Assembly (NCBI GenBank): GCA_020025735.1
Contig: JAHHRP010000042.1
Location: forward strand, 1 to 12,913
DNA length: 12,913 nt
Reading direction: 5' to 3'
From: Evtepia sp.
Lineage (GTDB): Bacteria; Bacillota; Clostridia; Oscillospirales; Oscillospiraceae
Within the stretch, counting starts at the first letter, position 1. Each line of letters opens with the position of its first letter. The translations under genes and the position numbers were made by a program. The notes under the pieces are model-generated. The model searched no databases, was not told the DNA's origin, and worked only from the letters and a program-made list of their open reading frames with translations. Below are positions 1 through 7,209 of the stretch, in pieces.

Positions 1-90
1 ATAGTAACCAGAAGAAATAAACTAAGGGATTAAACCAAACCATAGTGTGTGCGGAAAAGAAAAATTTTCCTGGGTTCTTCTGGCAGTGCG

Positions 91-933
91 TCAGGGCAGG
101 ATCAGTTCTTCATCCAAGAGTTCCCCCTTGGCAACGAGGTTGGTGGGGCCAGTCAGCCAGAGTCCAGTGACTTGGTTTCCTGTCCGTTCTACGTCGATGG
201 TCAGGACCCCGCCCCCCATGGAAACCTGCACGTTTTTGCCGCTGGTCTGGCCCAGCAGGGTGAGGACTGTAACGACACTTCCTGTACCGGTGCCGCAGGC
301 TAGAGTGAAGTCCTCTACCCCTCGCTCATAGGTCAGTTCCAGGACCTGATCGGTACCAGTGAGGTCGTAAAAGTTTACGTTTGCCCCTTTGGGGAAGGCT
401 GGATGAGATCGCAAGGCTCGTCCCAGCGCAAAGAGGGCTTGCCGGTCAGCCTGGGCCAGACCGGGGTAGGGGACAACGGCATGAGGCAGACCGGGACTGC
501 CCAACTCCACATAGGCACAGGGATAGGACTTGCCCTCTACCGTCACCCGTTCCTGGAGGCGGACGATGGTAGGTGAATTGAGCTGGACCCGATACTGCCG
601 GTTGTCCAGGCGCGTTCCGTACACCAGCCCGGCGGTGGTTTCCACCGTCTGCTGGGTGCCGGACAGGCCGGTTTCATAGCCATAGCGGCAGATACACCGA
701 GCACCATTGCCGCACATCTCTCCCAGGGAGCCGTCGCTGTTGTAGAAAATCATCCGAAAGTCGCCCTGACCCTGCGCCTGTTCTACCACCATCAGACCGT
801 CGGCACCCAAGGACAGGTGGGGGGTGCAGAGGGTTTTGGCGATGGCAGGAAAGGCAGAGGCGGGCAGGTTCTCCTCCCGGTTGTTGAGGATGATAAAGTC
901 GTTGCCTGCGCCGTTCATTTTCCAAAAGTGCAT
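91..933 (-). CDS. dapF: Diaminopimelate epimerase DapF
   Basis: This cytoplasmic enzyme converts LL-diaminopimelate to meso-diaminopimelate, the last step before lysine and a building block of peptidoglycan. The 280-residue protein has the family's usual length and is complete. It opens with the typical KMNGAGNDF motif (residues 5-13). The two cysteines of the cofactor-independent racemase mechanism are both present: C74 in MCGNGARC and C213 in ACGTGTGS. The two halves correspond to the two pseudo-symmetric lobes of the DapF fold. The start ATG at 933 is preceded by AAAGGAG with a 7-nt spacer. The gene is transcribed away from the symporter operon, so the two share the 934-1210 intergenic region. 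No convincing intrinsic terminator is visible between its stop codon and the left window edge. The identification is secure. Confidence 0.97.
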   Translation of the reverse strand: MHFWKMNGAGNDFIILNNREENLPASAFPAIAKTLCTPHLSLGADGLMVVEQAQGQGDFRMIFYNSDGSLGEMCGNGARCICRYGYETGLSGTQQTVETTAGLVYGTRLDNRQYRVQLNSPTIVRLQERVTVEGKSYPCAYVELGSPGLPHAVVPYPGLAQADRQALFALGRALRSHPAFPKGANVNFYDLTGTDQVLELTYERGVEDFTLACGTGTGSVVTVLTLLGQTSGKNVQVSMGGGVLTIDVERTGNQVTGLWLTGPTNLVAKGELLDEELILP

Positions 934-962
934 AGCAGATCTCCTTTCTGTGTCGTGCCTCT

Positions 963-991
963 ATTGTGGAGCAAACGGTGGGAAAAATCAA
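963..991 (-). promoter_or_regulatory. Candidate dapF promoter
   Basis: Read on the minus strand, TTGATT (991-986) and CACAAT (968-963) are separated by exactly 17 nt. Each hexamer matches 4 of 6 sigma-A consensus positions. This would place the start of transcription about 20-25 nt upstream of the dapF ATG. It is only a moderate match, and no better pair was seen between dapF and the divergent promoter at 1024. Confidence 0.35.
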
Positions 992-1023
992 GGACAGGAC
1001 AGAGAAAAAACCCATCCCTAACC

Positions 1024-1052
1024 TTGACAAAGTGCCCAACGAATGATAACAT
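1024..1052 (+). promoter_or_regulatory. Sigma-A-type promoter of the symporter operon
   Basis: A perfect -35 TTGACA (1024-1029) and a TAACAT -10 (1047-1052) are separated by 17 nt. Transcription would begin near 1059. This leaves a leader of about 150 nt before the symporter start codon at 1211, unusually long for a housekeeping gene here, and the leader contains a terminator. Confidence 0.7.
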
Positions 1053-1058
1053 GAAAGT

Positions 1059-1210
1059 AGAGAAAGTAGCTGTTTCGCTGTTTTGAACGGAGGAGAGCGG
1101 GTGCCCCCGCCCTCGGAATCTGTTTGAAAGCCGGCAAATGGGCGTGGCCGTTCACGCACCCATTGTCGGTTTTTTTGCGTTTTCAGTGAGGAAAAAAGGA
1201 GTGTTTGGCA
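1059..1210 (+). promoter_or_regulatory. Structured 5' leader, attenuator or riboswitch candidate
   Basis: The leader between the promoter and the symporter ATG holds two structures. The first is a GC-rich hairpin: GCGGG at 1097-1101 pairs with CCCGC at 1106-1110. The second is a strong terminator hairpin at 1131-1169 followed by seven T. CGCCC at 1108-1112, in the 3' arm of the first hairpin, can pair instead with GGGCG at 1140-1144 in the 5' arm of the terminator. The two structures could therefore be alternatives, as in attenuation. I compared it from memory with glycine, THF, guanidine, preQ1, ZTP, fluoride and T-box signatures and recognised none of them. The ligand or regulator is unknown. 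Confidence 0.5.
1131..1176 (+). terminator. Intrinsic terminator upstream of the symporter start codon
   Basis: Arms 1131-1146 and 1153-1169 form about 15 base pairs, including one G-U, a 2-nt bulge (1157-1158) and a 1-nt bulge (1136). The loop is the 6 nt at 1147-1152. The stem is followed directly by TTTTTTT (1170-1176). It lies downstream of the promoter at 1024 and upstream of the ribosome binding site at 1197. It would therefore stop the operon's own transcript unless antitermination occurs. Confidence 0.75.
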
Positions 1211-2731
1211 ATGCAACTGAGTTGGATGCTTGTGGTAGGCATGGGGGCCACCATCGCTCTGATCATCGGGATCGGGGTCTGGTCCGGGCGGCGGGTTCAG
1301 TCCGCAGCAGATTTTTCCAGCGGCGGCGGAAAAGCGGGGGCCTGGATCGTCTGTGGGGCCATTATGGGAACGCTGGTCAGTGGACAGGCTACCATCGGCA
1401 CCGCACAGCTGGCCTTTTCCTTTGGGATGTCTGCCTGGTGGTTCACCCTCGGCTCAGGCATCGGCTGTCTCATCTTGGCCTTGGGGTATGCAGCCCCCTT
1501 TCGACGCAGCGGATGCACCACGTTGCTGCAAATCGTCTCGCAGGAGTACGGCCCCAAGGCGGAGACCTTTGGCAGCATCTTCTGCTCCATTGGCATTTTT
1601 ATCAGCGTCGTGGCACAAGTCATCTCGGCAACTGCGCTGCTGACCACCATCTTTCCGCTGAGTTATCTGGCTGCTGCCTTGATCTCCATTCTCCTAATGG
1701 CGTTCTATGTCATCTTCGGCGGTGTGTGGGGCGCCGGGATGGGCGGCGTTGCCAAACTTGTCCTCCTCTACGCCACCTCCATCGTGGGCGGTATCCTGGT
1801 CTACGGTCTGGCAGGCGGATTTGGCAGCCTGATGGAAACCTTGGAAACGCTGCTGGCTTCCTCGCCCCTGGGGGGATTGAGTGACCTGTCAGGGGTAGAG
1901 AGTGTCCACCAGCGGTTTCTCTCCCTGGTAGCACGCGGCCCTTCCAAGGACATCGGTTCCGCCCTCTCCCTGGTGCTGGGGGTCCTGTCTACCCAGACCT
2001 ATGCCCAGGCCATTTGGTCCGGCAAGAGTGACAGCGCAGCGCGGAAGGGCGCTTTGCTCAGTGCCTTGCTCATTCCTCCCATTGGCGTGGCCTGTATCCT
2101 GATCGGCCTGTATATGCGCGGCCACTGCATCACCGCCGACGAAGTCTCTGCCCTTCAGGCGATGGGGCAGGCTGTGCCGACAGGTCTCATGCAGATCGGT
2201 TCCAGTGCCCAGGTCTTCCCCGTCTTTGTCACCACCTATATGCCCCAGCTGCTGGGAGGTGTGGTGCTGGGCACCTTGTTTATCACCGTGGTCGGTGGCG
2301 GCTCCGGCCTTGCGCTGGGGATGGCCTCCATCTTGGTCACAGACCTCTTCGCCCGCAAGAGTGCCCGAGTTAGAGAATCCCACAGAAACCTGCGGGTGAC
2401 CCGGGGGACCATCCTGGTCATCCTGCTGGCCGCTGTGGTGGTGGCCCTCTCCGTGCCTGGGGCCATGATTAACGATTTCGGCTTCCTGTCCATGGGGCTG
2501 CGGGGCGCGGTGGTCTTTCTGCCTATGTGCGGCGGATTGTGGTGGAAGGGAAAGATCCCCTCCCGCTATGCCATGGCCTCCATTCTGGCCGGACCCATCG
2601 CGGTGCTGGTCGGGAGCTTCCTGCCGCTGCCCTTTGACCCACTCTTCTTGGGGATGGCGGTGTGTTTGGTGATCTTAACTGTGGGTCTGGCGGCTGGGCG
2701 GAGCAAGACACCGGCCACTCCGGCCACTTGA
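1211..2731 (+). CDS. Sodium:solute symporter family transporter, substrate unknown
   Basis: This is an integral membrane secondary transporter of the SSS (SLC5-like) family, expected to couple Na+ entry to solute uptake. The 506 residues are almost wholly hydrophobic, with about 12-13 membrane segments recognisable by eye, including residues 5-25, 44-66, 72-95, 118-143, 150-172, 178-203, 278-302, 398-417, 451-473 and 477-497. The GTLVSGQATIGTAQ stretch (residues 53-66) fits the first core helix. The GGGSGLALGMAS stretch (362-373) fits the helix carrying small or hydroxyl residues near the Na2 site. ATG at 1211 is preferred because AGGAG (1197-1201) sits 9 nt upstream. An in-frame TTG at 1205 would be only 3 nt from it. 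It is first in a cluster with an ADP-ribosylglycohydrolase and a Nudix enzyme. The short polar tail ends in PATPAT. The substrate cannot be read from sequence. Confidence 0.85.
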   Translation: MQLSWMLVVGMGATIALIIGIGVWSGRRVQSAADFSSGGGKAGAWIVCGAIMGTLVSGQATIGTAQLAFSFGMSAWWFTLGSGIGCLILALGYAAPFRRSGCTTLLQIVSQEYGPKAETFGSIFCSIGIFISVVAQVISATALLTTIFPLSYLAAALISILLMAFYVIFGGVWGAGMGGVAKLVLLYATSIVGGILVYGLAGGFGSLMETLETLLASSPLGGLSDLSGVESVHQRFLSLVARGPSKDIGSALSLVLGVLSTQTYAQAIWSGKSDSAARKGALLSALLIPPIGVACILIGLYMRGHCITADEVSALQAMGQAVPTGLMQIGSSAQVFPVFVTTYMPQLLGGVVLGTLFITVVGGGSGLALGMASILVTDLFARKSARVRESHRNLRVTRGTILVILLAAVVVALSVPGAMINDFGFLSMGLRGAVVFLPMCGGLWWKGKIPSRYAMASILAGPIAVLVGSFLPLPFDPLFLGMAVCLVILTVGLAAGRSKTPATPAT

Positions 2732-2758
2732 CCACCATCGGATAGGAGGGATTCCATC

Positions 2759-3541
2759 ATGTTAGGCGCGCTCATTGGAGACATCGCTGGCTCTCCCTAC
2801 GAGTGGAAGAATCAGAAAAGCAAGACGTTTCCGCTGCTGTCCCCCCACTGCCACATGACCGATGACAGCGTGATGACCGCAGCAGTAGCTTCGGCCGTCC
2901 TCATGGGCCAGCTGGAGGATTTGGACCGATTTCAGCAAAACGTCATCGGGGAGCTGCGCCGTCTGGGCCGACAGTTTCCCCATCAGGGCTACGGCCCTCG
3001 ATTTGAGAAGTGGATTTGGTCTGAGAACCCGCAGCCTTATTACAGCCTGGGCAATGGCAGTGCCATGCGGGTTTCCCCAGTGGCTTGGGCGGCGGAGAGT
3101 CTTCCCCAATGTCTTGCGCTGGCCAAAGCTTCGGCAGAAGTGACCCACAACCATCCAGACGGGATTGCTGGTGCTTGTGTGGTGGCAGGGGCGGTATATT
3201 TGGCTCGAACAGGAGCGGAGAAGGCTGCCATTGCAGAACACGTTACCCGGTACTATCCTCTGAACTTTACGCTGGATGAGATTCGCCAGGAGTATCGCTT
3301 TGATGTCTCCTGTGCTGGCAGTGTCCCCCAGGCCATGGAGGCGTTTCTGGAGGCCGCAGACTTTGAGGATGCCATCCGAGGCGCTGTTTCCATCGGTGGA
3401 GACAGCGACACCATTGCCTGTATGACAGGGGCGGTGGCGGCGGCTTTTTACGGCATTCCGCGGGACCTCCGGGACAGAGTCATGCCCTTTCTGGAGGGGG
3501 AAGTGCGGACGATATACGATCGGTTTGTCCAAGTTTATTGA
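2759..3541 (+). CDS. ADP-ribosylglycohydrolase family protein (DraG/ARH-like)
   Basis: The protein belongs to the di-metal (Mg/Mn) ADP-ribosylhydrolase family, which removes ADP-ribose from proteins or small molecules. The 260 residues carry the family landmarks in order: GDIAGSPYE at 7-15, metal-binding TDDS at 34-37, GNGSAMR at 98-104, THNHPDG at 129-135 and GGDSDTIA at 213-220, with D215, D217 and T218 as the second metal-binding set. The catalytic centre looks intact. ATG at 2759 has AGGAGG (2744-2749) 9 nt upstream. The symporter stop is only 27 nt before it, and the Nudix gene follows after 12 nt, so the three are probably co-transcribed. The physiological substrate is unknown. No partner ADP-ribosyltransferase is encoded in the window, which leaves a metabolic or ADP-ribose salvage role as likely as reversal of a modification. 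Confidence 0.9.
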   Translation: MLGALIGDIAGSPYEWKNQKSKTFPLLSPHCHMTDDSVMTAAVASAVLMGQLEDLDRFQQNVIGELRRLGRQFPHQGYGPRFEKWIWSENPQPYYSLGNGSAMRVSPVAWAAESLPQCLALAKASAEVTHNHPDGIAGACVVAGAVYLARTGAEKAAIAEHVTRYYPLNFTLDEIRQEYRFDVSCAGSVPQAMEAFLEAADFEDAIRGAVSIGGDSDTIACMTGAVAAAFYGIPRDLRDRVMPFLEGEVRTIYDRFVQVY

Positions 3542-3553
3542 GGAGGTGAGAGG

Positions 3554-4030
3554 ATGTGGAACACAACACTGTGTTACATTGAGCGGGAGGGGCAGTATCT
3601 GATGCTCCACCGGGTCAAAAAGGAACACGACATCAACCGGGATAAGTGGATTGGGATTGGCGGCAAATTTGAGGACAAGGAAAGCCCGGAGGAGTGTCTG
3701 GTGCGGGAAGTCCGGGAAGAGACAGGACTGACCCTCACCGACTACACTTACCGTGGTCTTGTGACGTTTGTTTCTGACCGCTGGGTGACGGAATACATGC
3801 ACCTGTTCACCGCCCGGACGGAAGAGGACCCCTGTGTGGTGTGTGAGGAAGGGGACTTAGAATGGGTGGACAAAGAGAAGGTGAAGGAGCTGCCGATCTG
3901 GACAGGAGATAAAATTTTTCTGGATCTGCTGGCCCAAGAGGTGCCATTTTTCTCGTTGAAACTATCCTATGAAGGGGACACTTTGGTGCAGGCGGTTTTG
4001 AACGGGAAAGAGATTGCTACGAAAATTTGA
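3554..4030 (+). CDS. Nudix hydrolase, MutT/8-oxo-dGTP diphosphatase-like
   Basis: Nudix enzymes split nucleoside diphosphates linked to another group X. The 158-residue protein has a perfect Nudix box, G37-x5-E43-x7-R51-E52-V53-x-E55-E56-x-G58-L59, which supplies the Mg-binding glutamates. The C-terminal part, with PFFSLKLSYEGDTL (131-144), resembles the MutX/MTH1-like branch annotated as 8-oxo-dGTP diphosphatase. That suggests a nucleotide-pool sanitising enzyme. Placement directly after an ADP-ribosylglycohydrolase also leaves ADP-ribose as a possible substrate. ATG at 3554 follows AGGAGG (3541-3546), which overlaps the upstream stop codon, so translational coupling is likely. A strong terminator follows, making this the last gene of the operon. 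Confidence 0.9.
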   Translation: MWNTTLCYIEREGQYLMLHRVKKEHDINRDKWIGIGGKFEDKESPEECLVREVREETGLTLTDYTYRGLVTFVSDRWVTEYMHLFTARTEEDPCVVCEEGDLEWVDKEKVKELPIWTGDKIFLDLLAQEVPFFSLKLSYEGDTLVQAVLNGKEIATKI

Positions 4031-4034
4031 ACAG

Positions 4035-4065
4035 AAAAAACGCCTGCCATACGGCAGGCGTTTTT
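4035..4065. terminator. Bidirectional intrinsic terminator
   Basis: CGCCTGCC (4041-4048) and GGCAGGCG (4053-4060) form a perfect 8-bp stem with a 4-nt loop. The stem is flanked by AAAAAA (4035-4040) and TTTTT (4061-4065). It can end the symporter/ADP-ribosylhydrolase/Nudix transcript on the plus strand and the convergent surface-protein transcript on the minus strand. Confidence 0.93.
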
Positions 4066-4085
4066 GAATGGAAACAGCGGAACCA

Positions 4086-7079
4086 TTATTCAGAAGTGAT
4101 TGTGAAATTAGCGTCGTCATTGACGGTGAAGGTTTTGGTCACGGTCTCAGAGCCGATTTCTGCTTTCAAGGTATAGGTCCCTTTTTTCAAAGTGATGCCG
4201 CGCAGAGAAATGATATACTCTGTCGGGTTGTTGTTGCTCCAATCGACGATAATTTGCTGATGCCCAGAAACAGAGGTGTTTTCCCCGGTAATGGTAATTG
4301 TGTCAATTGAGAACTGTGCAATAGAGGTATCATTCTTATTTGTGGTAACGTTCAGAACATGACCCGGTCTGTCGGGGGTAGAGGAGGACATTACCTGACC
4401 TGTGATGCGAACAATCTGATGCTCGCTTGGCTGCGGCTGTGGCTCAGGACTCGTTTCGGTGTTCGGAATCGACTCGTACCAGAATGTGGAGCGATTGTTG
4501 TACTGATCCTCTGACACAAAACAGAAAAACAGGTTGTCCTTCTCGGCCTTTTGGGAGAAATCCACCTCAAAGAACTGGCTGCCAGTGGTGATGTCCAATG
4601 TCTTTCCGTTTTTGATTACAAGGTTGGGATCTTTGGCGCTGCTGTCACCCTGCCCAAACTCTTTTCCTGTAAGCACATCATAGTAGATCTTGCCTGGCTC
4701 GGAAGAAGTAAACTGGACCTTGGCTTTGTTGTTGGGCAGTCGATCAATCTTGGTAACGGTGAGATTGGGGGCAGTGAGGTCAACAAAGAACGTTTTGGAA
4801 GCCTGTGTGCCGTCTGCAAAGGAGATGGTACAGGTAAAGTTGTTGTTGTCCACAACCATGTAGCCCTTTTCCATGTAGACCTTATACAGTTTTCGATCCG
4901 TGGTCTCTACGCGGCCAAGGTGAATCTCAGCATCTGTGGGGCAGGAGAATTTGAATTGCTCCAAAGTGAGTTCTGTATCCGTTGCACGGCTGAGTTCAAC
5001 TTCAAAATAAAGGTGCTCTTCTATAAAGTTTGTGCTGTGTGTTTTTTGCGCCTTTGCGTTCTCAATGGTGATATCGCTAACAGGAGGGGCTGGGACAGGT
5101 TCTCCTGCCAAGGGCACAGACTTCACCGATGTTACCTTGTTATCGCTTCCCTTTGCCACATAGTAAAGCGTGTAGGCAGTGTGCTCCTGAAGGTCGGAAA
5201 GGACAACGACGTTGTCATGCAGTTTCATGGGCTGCTGCGAGCCATTTTCCATGATTGCTTCCGCAGACGGATCCTTTGCCGAATCACGGGGCTGTATGCG
5301 CTGTTCAGGCACCAGCAGCCAATAGAAGGTGCCGTCAATGTCGGACACATAGGAGAATTCTGCGGTTTGATCCGTGGTGCGGACCACCTGGACAGAAGTG
5401 ATGGCAGGGCAGTCATATTTACTGACAAAGTTATAGGTCAGTAAACGGTTATTTTCCAAAGTCAGCCCAAGCTGATAGGTGTTGTCGTTGTAGTAGGCAG
5501 TCACGATATCATAGACACGATGATCGCTGGTGTGAACGTCAAGAATGGTCATGTTCTTCCCGCCGCCGGTGCAGATAATTGAAATCTGATCCTTTAACAG
5601 CGGTTTCTCTGTTGCCCGGTTGAGTGTCAGGCGGACAAGACCATTGCGAATGGATTCCACACGATCAATTTTGAGTTCAGTCTGCGGAGCAACCGTGCCG
5701 CCTCCGCCGCTGCTGCCGCCTCCGCCGCTGCTGCCGCCTCCACTGCTGCTGCCGCCGCCGCTGCCGCCATTCCCGCCGGTGTTTGCAGAAGTGCCGCCAG
5801 CAACCGGTTTGCCGCTTGCCGTAACACCTGATACACCAGGGGCTGCGGTGACGGTAGTACCTTTGGTGTCAACGGTCACATTGTTTGCATTTGCCTTTAT
5901 TGTCTTGACCTTGCCTTTGCCGGAGACCGAACTGCCAGCGGCATCGGCCTGAATGGTCTGCACGGAGGCGTTTTCCGCAACAGATACATTGGCATTTTCA
6001 GCCTTTTCTGTCATTGCGATGGTCTCGACGTTGCTGTTGCCTTCCAAGACAACCGAGGCATTTGGTGCTTCCAGAGAAAGGTTGTTAATGTGTGCATCCT
6101 GTGTAGTCAGAGTGCCTTTGCCCATCACAGAAACATGTGAAATATGGCCTGTCAGAATTGCCTTGTTGGACTTTTGGCTTACAACCACGCGGTCAACCTT
6201 AGCACTGTCCTGTACCGCCAGACGGACGGGGGCATCTGTGCGCTCCATCACAACCTCACCCAGGGATGAGCTGCCTGTAACATGGATGGAATGTGCGCCG
6301 CCGCCGTGAATCAAGGTTCGTCCTTTTACCGTCACATTTTCAAGGGTCACATCACCCTCTTGGATGCCTTCGGTCAGGATCAAGTCACCGGCAATGACGG
6401 TGTTTTGGAAAACGACGCCTGGTGTGTTCACCACAACGGTGCCTTCTGCTGAATCGGAAACTGTGCCTGGTTCTGCGTGATACCCAGCAAGGACACGATT
6501 GAGAATGGTCACGATTTCTGCCCGTGTGATGGATGCTTTGGGACGAAAGGCGTCGGTATCATTGAGGTATCCCTGGGCCATAAAGGCGGCCACAGAGGGC
6601 GCTGCCCAGCTGGAAACTGTATTTGCATCTGGGGTAGGAATGGTTGTATTTGTGTTTTTGATCTCGAACGCACGGGCGATCATCACAACAGCTTCCTCCC
6701 GGGAGAGGGAATCTTTCGGCCGCACTTTTCCGTCCGCGCCCTGAAGGACACCGGCATGGACTGCTTTCAGGATGGCATCGGTGTAGAATGCCTCCCCCAA
6801 GTCTGAGAAGGGATTGTTTCCATGTTGCTGATAGTGCATGACATGATCCAGAATTACAGCCATCTCGCCTCGGGTAATGGAGTCGTTGGGACGGAATTTC
6901 CCCTGATACCCGCTGACGATTTGGTAGCTGCTCATACGCTGGATGGCCGCCTCAGCCCAGTGACCTGTGGTGTCCTGAAAGGGGGTGTCCGCTGCGTATG
7001 CAATGGGTGCGCCGGCCAAGAGAAGGGTACAAAGTCCGGCAGTTGCGGTTCGCATGAGTTTTTGTGATTGTGATAGCAT
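4086..7079 (-). CDS. Secreted SLH-domain cell-surface protein
   Basis: This is an S-layer-type surface protein of 997 residues. A signal peptide (about 1-29, cleavage after AYA) is followed by three SLH domains (about 31-80, 90-142 and 150-200). Each has a TRAE-like motif: TRGEM at 69-73, SREEA at 126-130 and TRAEI at 185-189. SLH domains are known to bind secondary cell-wall polymers. Residues 205-425 are short beta-strand-like repeats rich in V, T, N and A, resembling a beta-solenoid. Next come a Gly/Ser linker (429-462), four domains arranged as a repeated pair (469-872), a proline-rich spacer (876-885) and a final beta-rich domain (887-997). ATG at 7079 was chosen because the signal peptide starts there and AGGAGG (7098-7093) lies 13 nt upstream. 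The frame stays open to 7346, but that extension has no secretion signal at its N terminus. The gene looks less GC-rich than its neighbours. Ligand and precise role are unknown. Confidence 0.92.
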   Translation of the reverse strand: MLSQSQKLMRTATAGLCTLLLAGAPIAYAADTPFQDTTGHWAEAAIQRMSSYQIVSGYQGKFRPNDSITRGEMAVILDHVMHYQQHGNNPFSDLGEAFYTDAILKAVHAGVLQGADGKVRPKDSLSREEAVVMIARAFEIKNTNTTIPTPDANTVSSWAAPSVAAFMAQGYLNDTDAFRPKASITRAEIVTILNRVLAGYHAEPGTVSDSAEGTVVVNTPGVVFQNTVIAGDLILTEGIQEGDVTLENVTVKGRTLIHGGGAHSIHVTGSSSLGEVVMERTDAPVRLAVQDSAKVDRVVVSQKSNKAILTGHISHVSVMGKGTLTTQDAHINNLSLEAPNASVVLEGNSNVETIAMTEKAENANVSVAENASVQTIQADAAGSSVSGKGKVKTIKANANNVTVDTKGTTVTAAPGVSGVTASGKPVAGGTSANTGGNGGSGGGSSSGGGSSGGGGSSGGGGTVAPQTELKIDRVESIRNGLVRLTLNRATEKPLLKDQISIICTGGGKNMTILDVHTSDHRVYDIVTAYYNDNTYQLGLTLENNRLLTYNFVSKYDCPAITSVQVVRTTDQTAEFSYVSDIDGTFYWLLVPEQRIQPRDSAKDPSAEAIMENGSQQPMKLHDNVVVLSDLQEHTAYTLYYVAKGSDNKVTSVKSVPLAGEPVPAPPVSDITIENAKAQKTHSTNFIEEHLYFEVELSRATDTELTLEQFKFSCPTDAEIHLGRVETTDRKLYKVYMEKGYMVVDNNNFTCTISFADGTQASKTFFVDLTAPNLTVTKIDRLPNNKAKVQFTSSEPGKIYYDVLTGKEFGQGDSSAKDPNLVIKNGKTLDITTGSQFFEVDFSQKAEKDNLFFCFVSEDQYNNRSTFWYESIPNTETSPEPQPQPSEHQIVRITGQVMSSSTPDRPGHVLNVTTNKNDTSIAQFSIDTITITGENTSVSGHQQIIVDWSNNNPTEYIISLRGITLKKGTYTLKAEIGSETVTKTFTVNDDANFTITSE
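5701..5754 (-). repeat. 18-bp tandem repeat encoding Gly/Ser linker
   Basis: The unit CCTCCGCCGCTGCTGCCG occurs twice exactly (5701-5718 and 5719-5736) and once with two changes (5737-5754). A degenerate, Gly-rich stretch follows to about 5795. On the coding strand each unit specifies two serines and four glycines. It forms the flexible joint between the solenoid-like part and the C-terminal domains of the surface protein. Such units are prone to slippage, and any gain or loss keeps the frame. Confidence 0.85.
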
Positions 7080-7209
7080 GGATGAATGCTTACCTCCTTT
7101 TCTCCTTTTGTGTCGAGATGCTGCGGGGAAGGGAGCATGTCCTTCCCCCATAGCACCCGGACAAAAGATACAAAAGATATCGTCATACTTTTTGTAGGGT
7201 ACAACAATT

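Noticed and set aside
1..90. Possible feature at the left edge
   Set aside because: It contains only an A/T-rich partial palindrome (GGAAAA...TTTTCC). No gene or convincing dapF terminator was found.
1085..1130. Glycine riboswitch in the symporter leader, suggested by a GGAGAGC word
   Set aside because: The conserved glycine-aptamer core blocks that should follow this word are absent, and the surrounding stems do not fit.
1138..1884. 248-codon plus-strand open frame overlapping the symporter start
   Set aside because: It runs through the terminator hairpin and overlaps the symporter in another frame with a soluble, His/Arg-rich product. It is a shadow frame.
2762..3802. 346-codon minus-strand open frame across the ADP-ribosylhydrolase and Nudix genes
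   Set aside because: It is antisense to two genes with intact catalytic motifs and crosses their junction. No motif of its own was seen.
4551..5444. 297-codon plus-strand open frame inside the surface-protein gene
   Set aside because: It is antisense to a well-supported gene, has no recognisable domain and no ribosome binding site, and its composition is explained by the opposite strand.
5695..5800. Repeat block resembling a CRISPR or minisatellite
   Set aside because: The units are 18 bp, contiguous, in frame and encode a Gly/Ser linker. There are no spacers.
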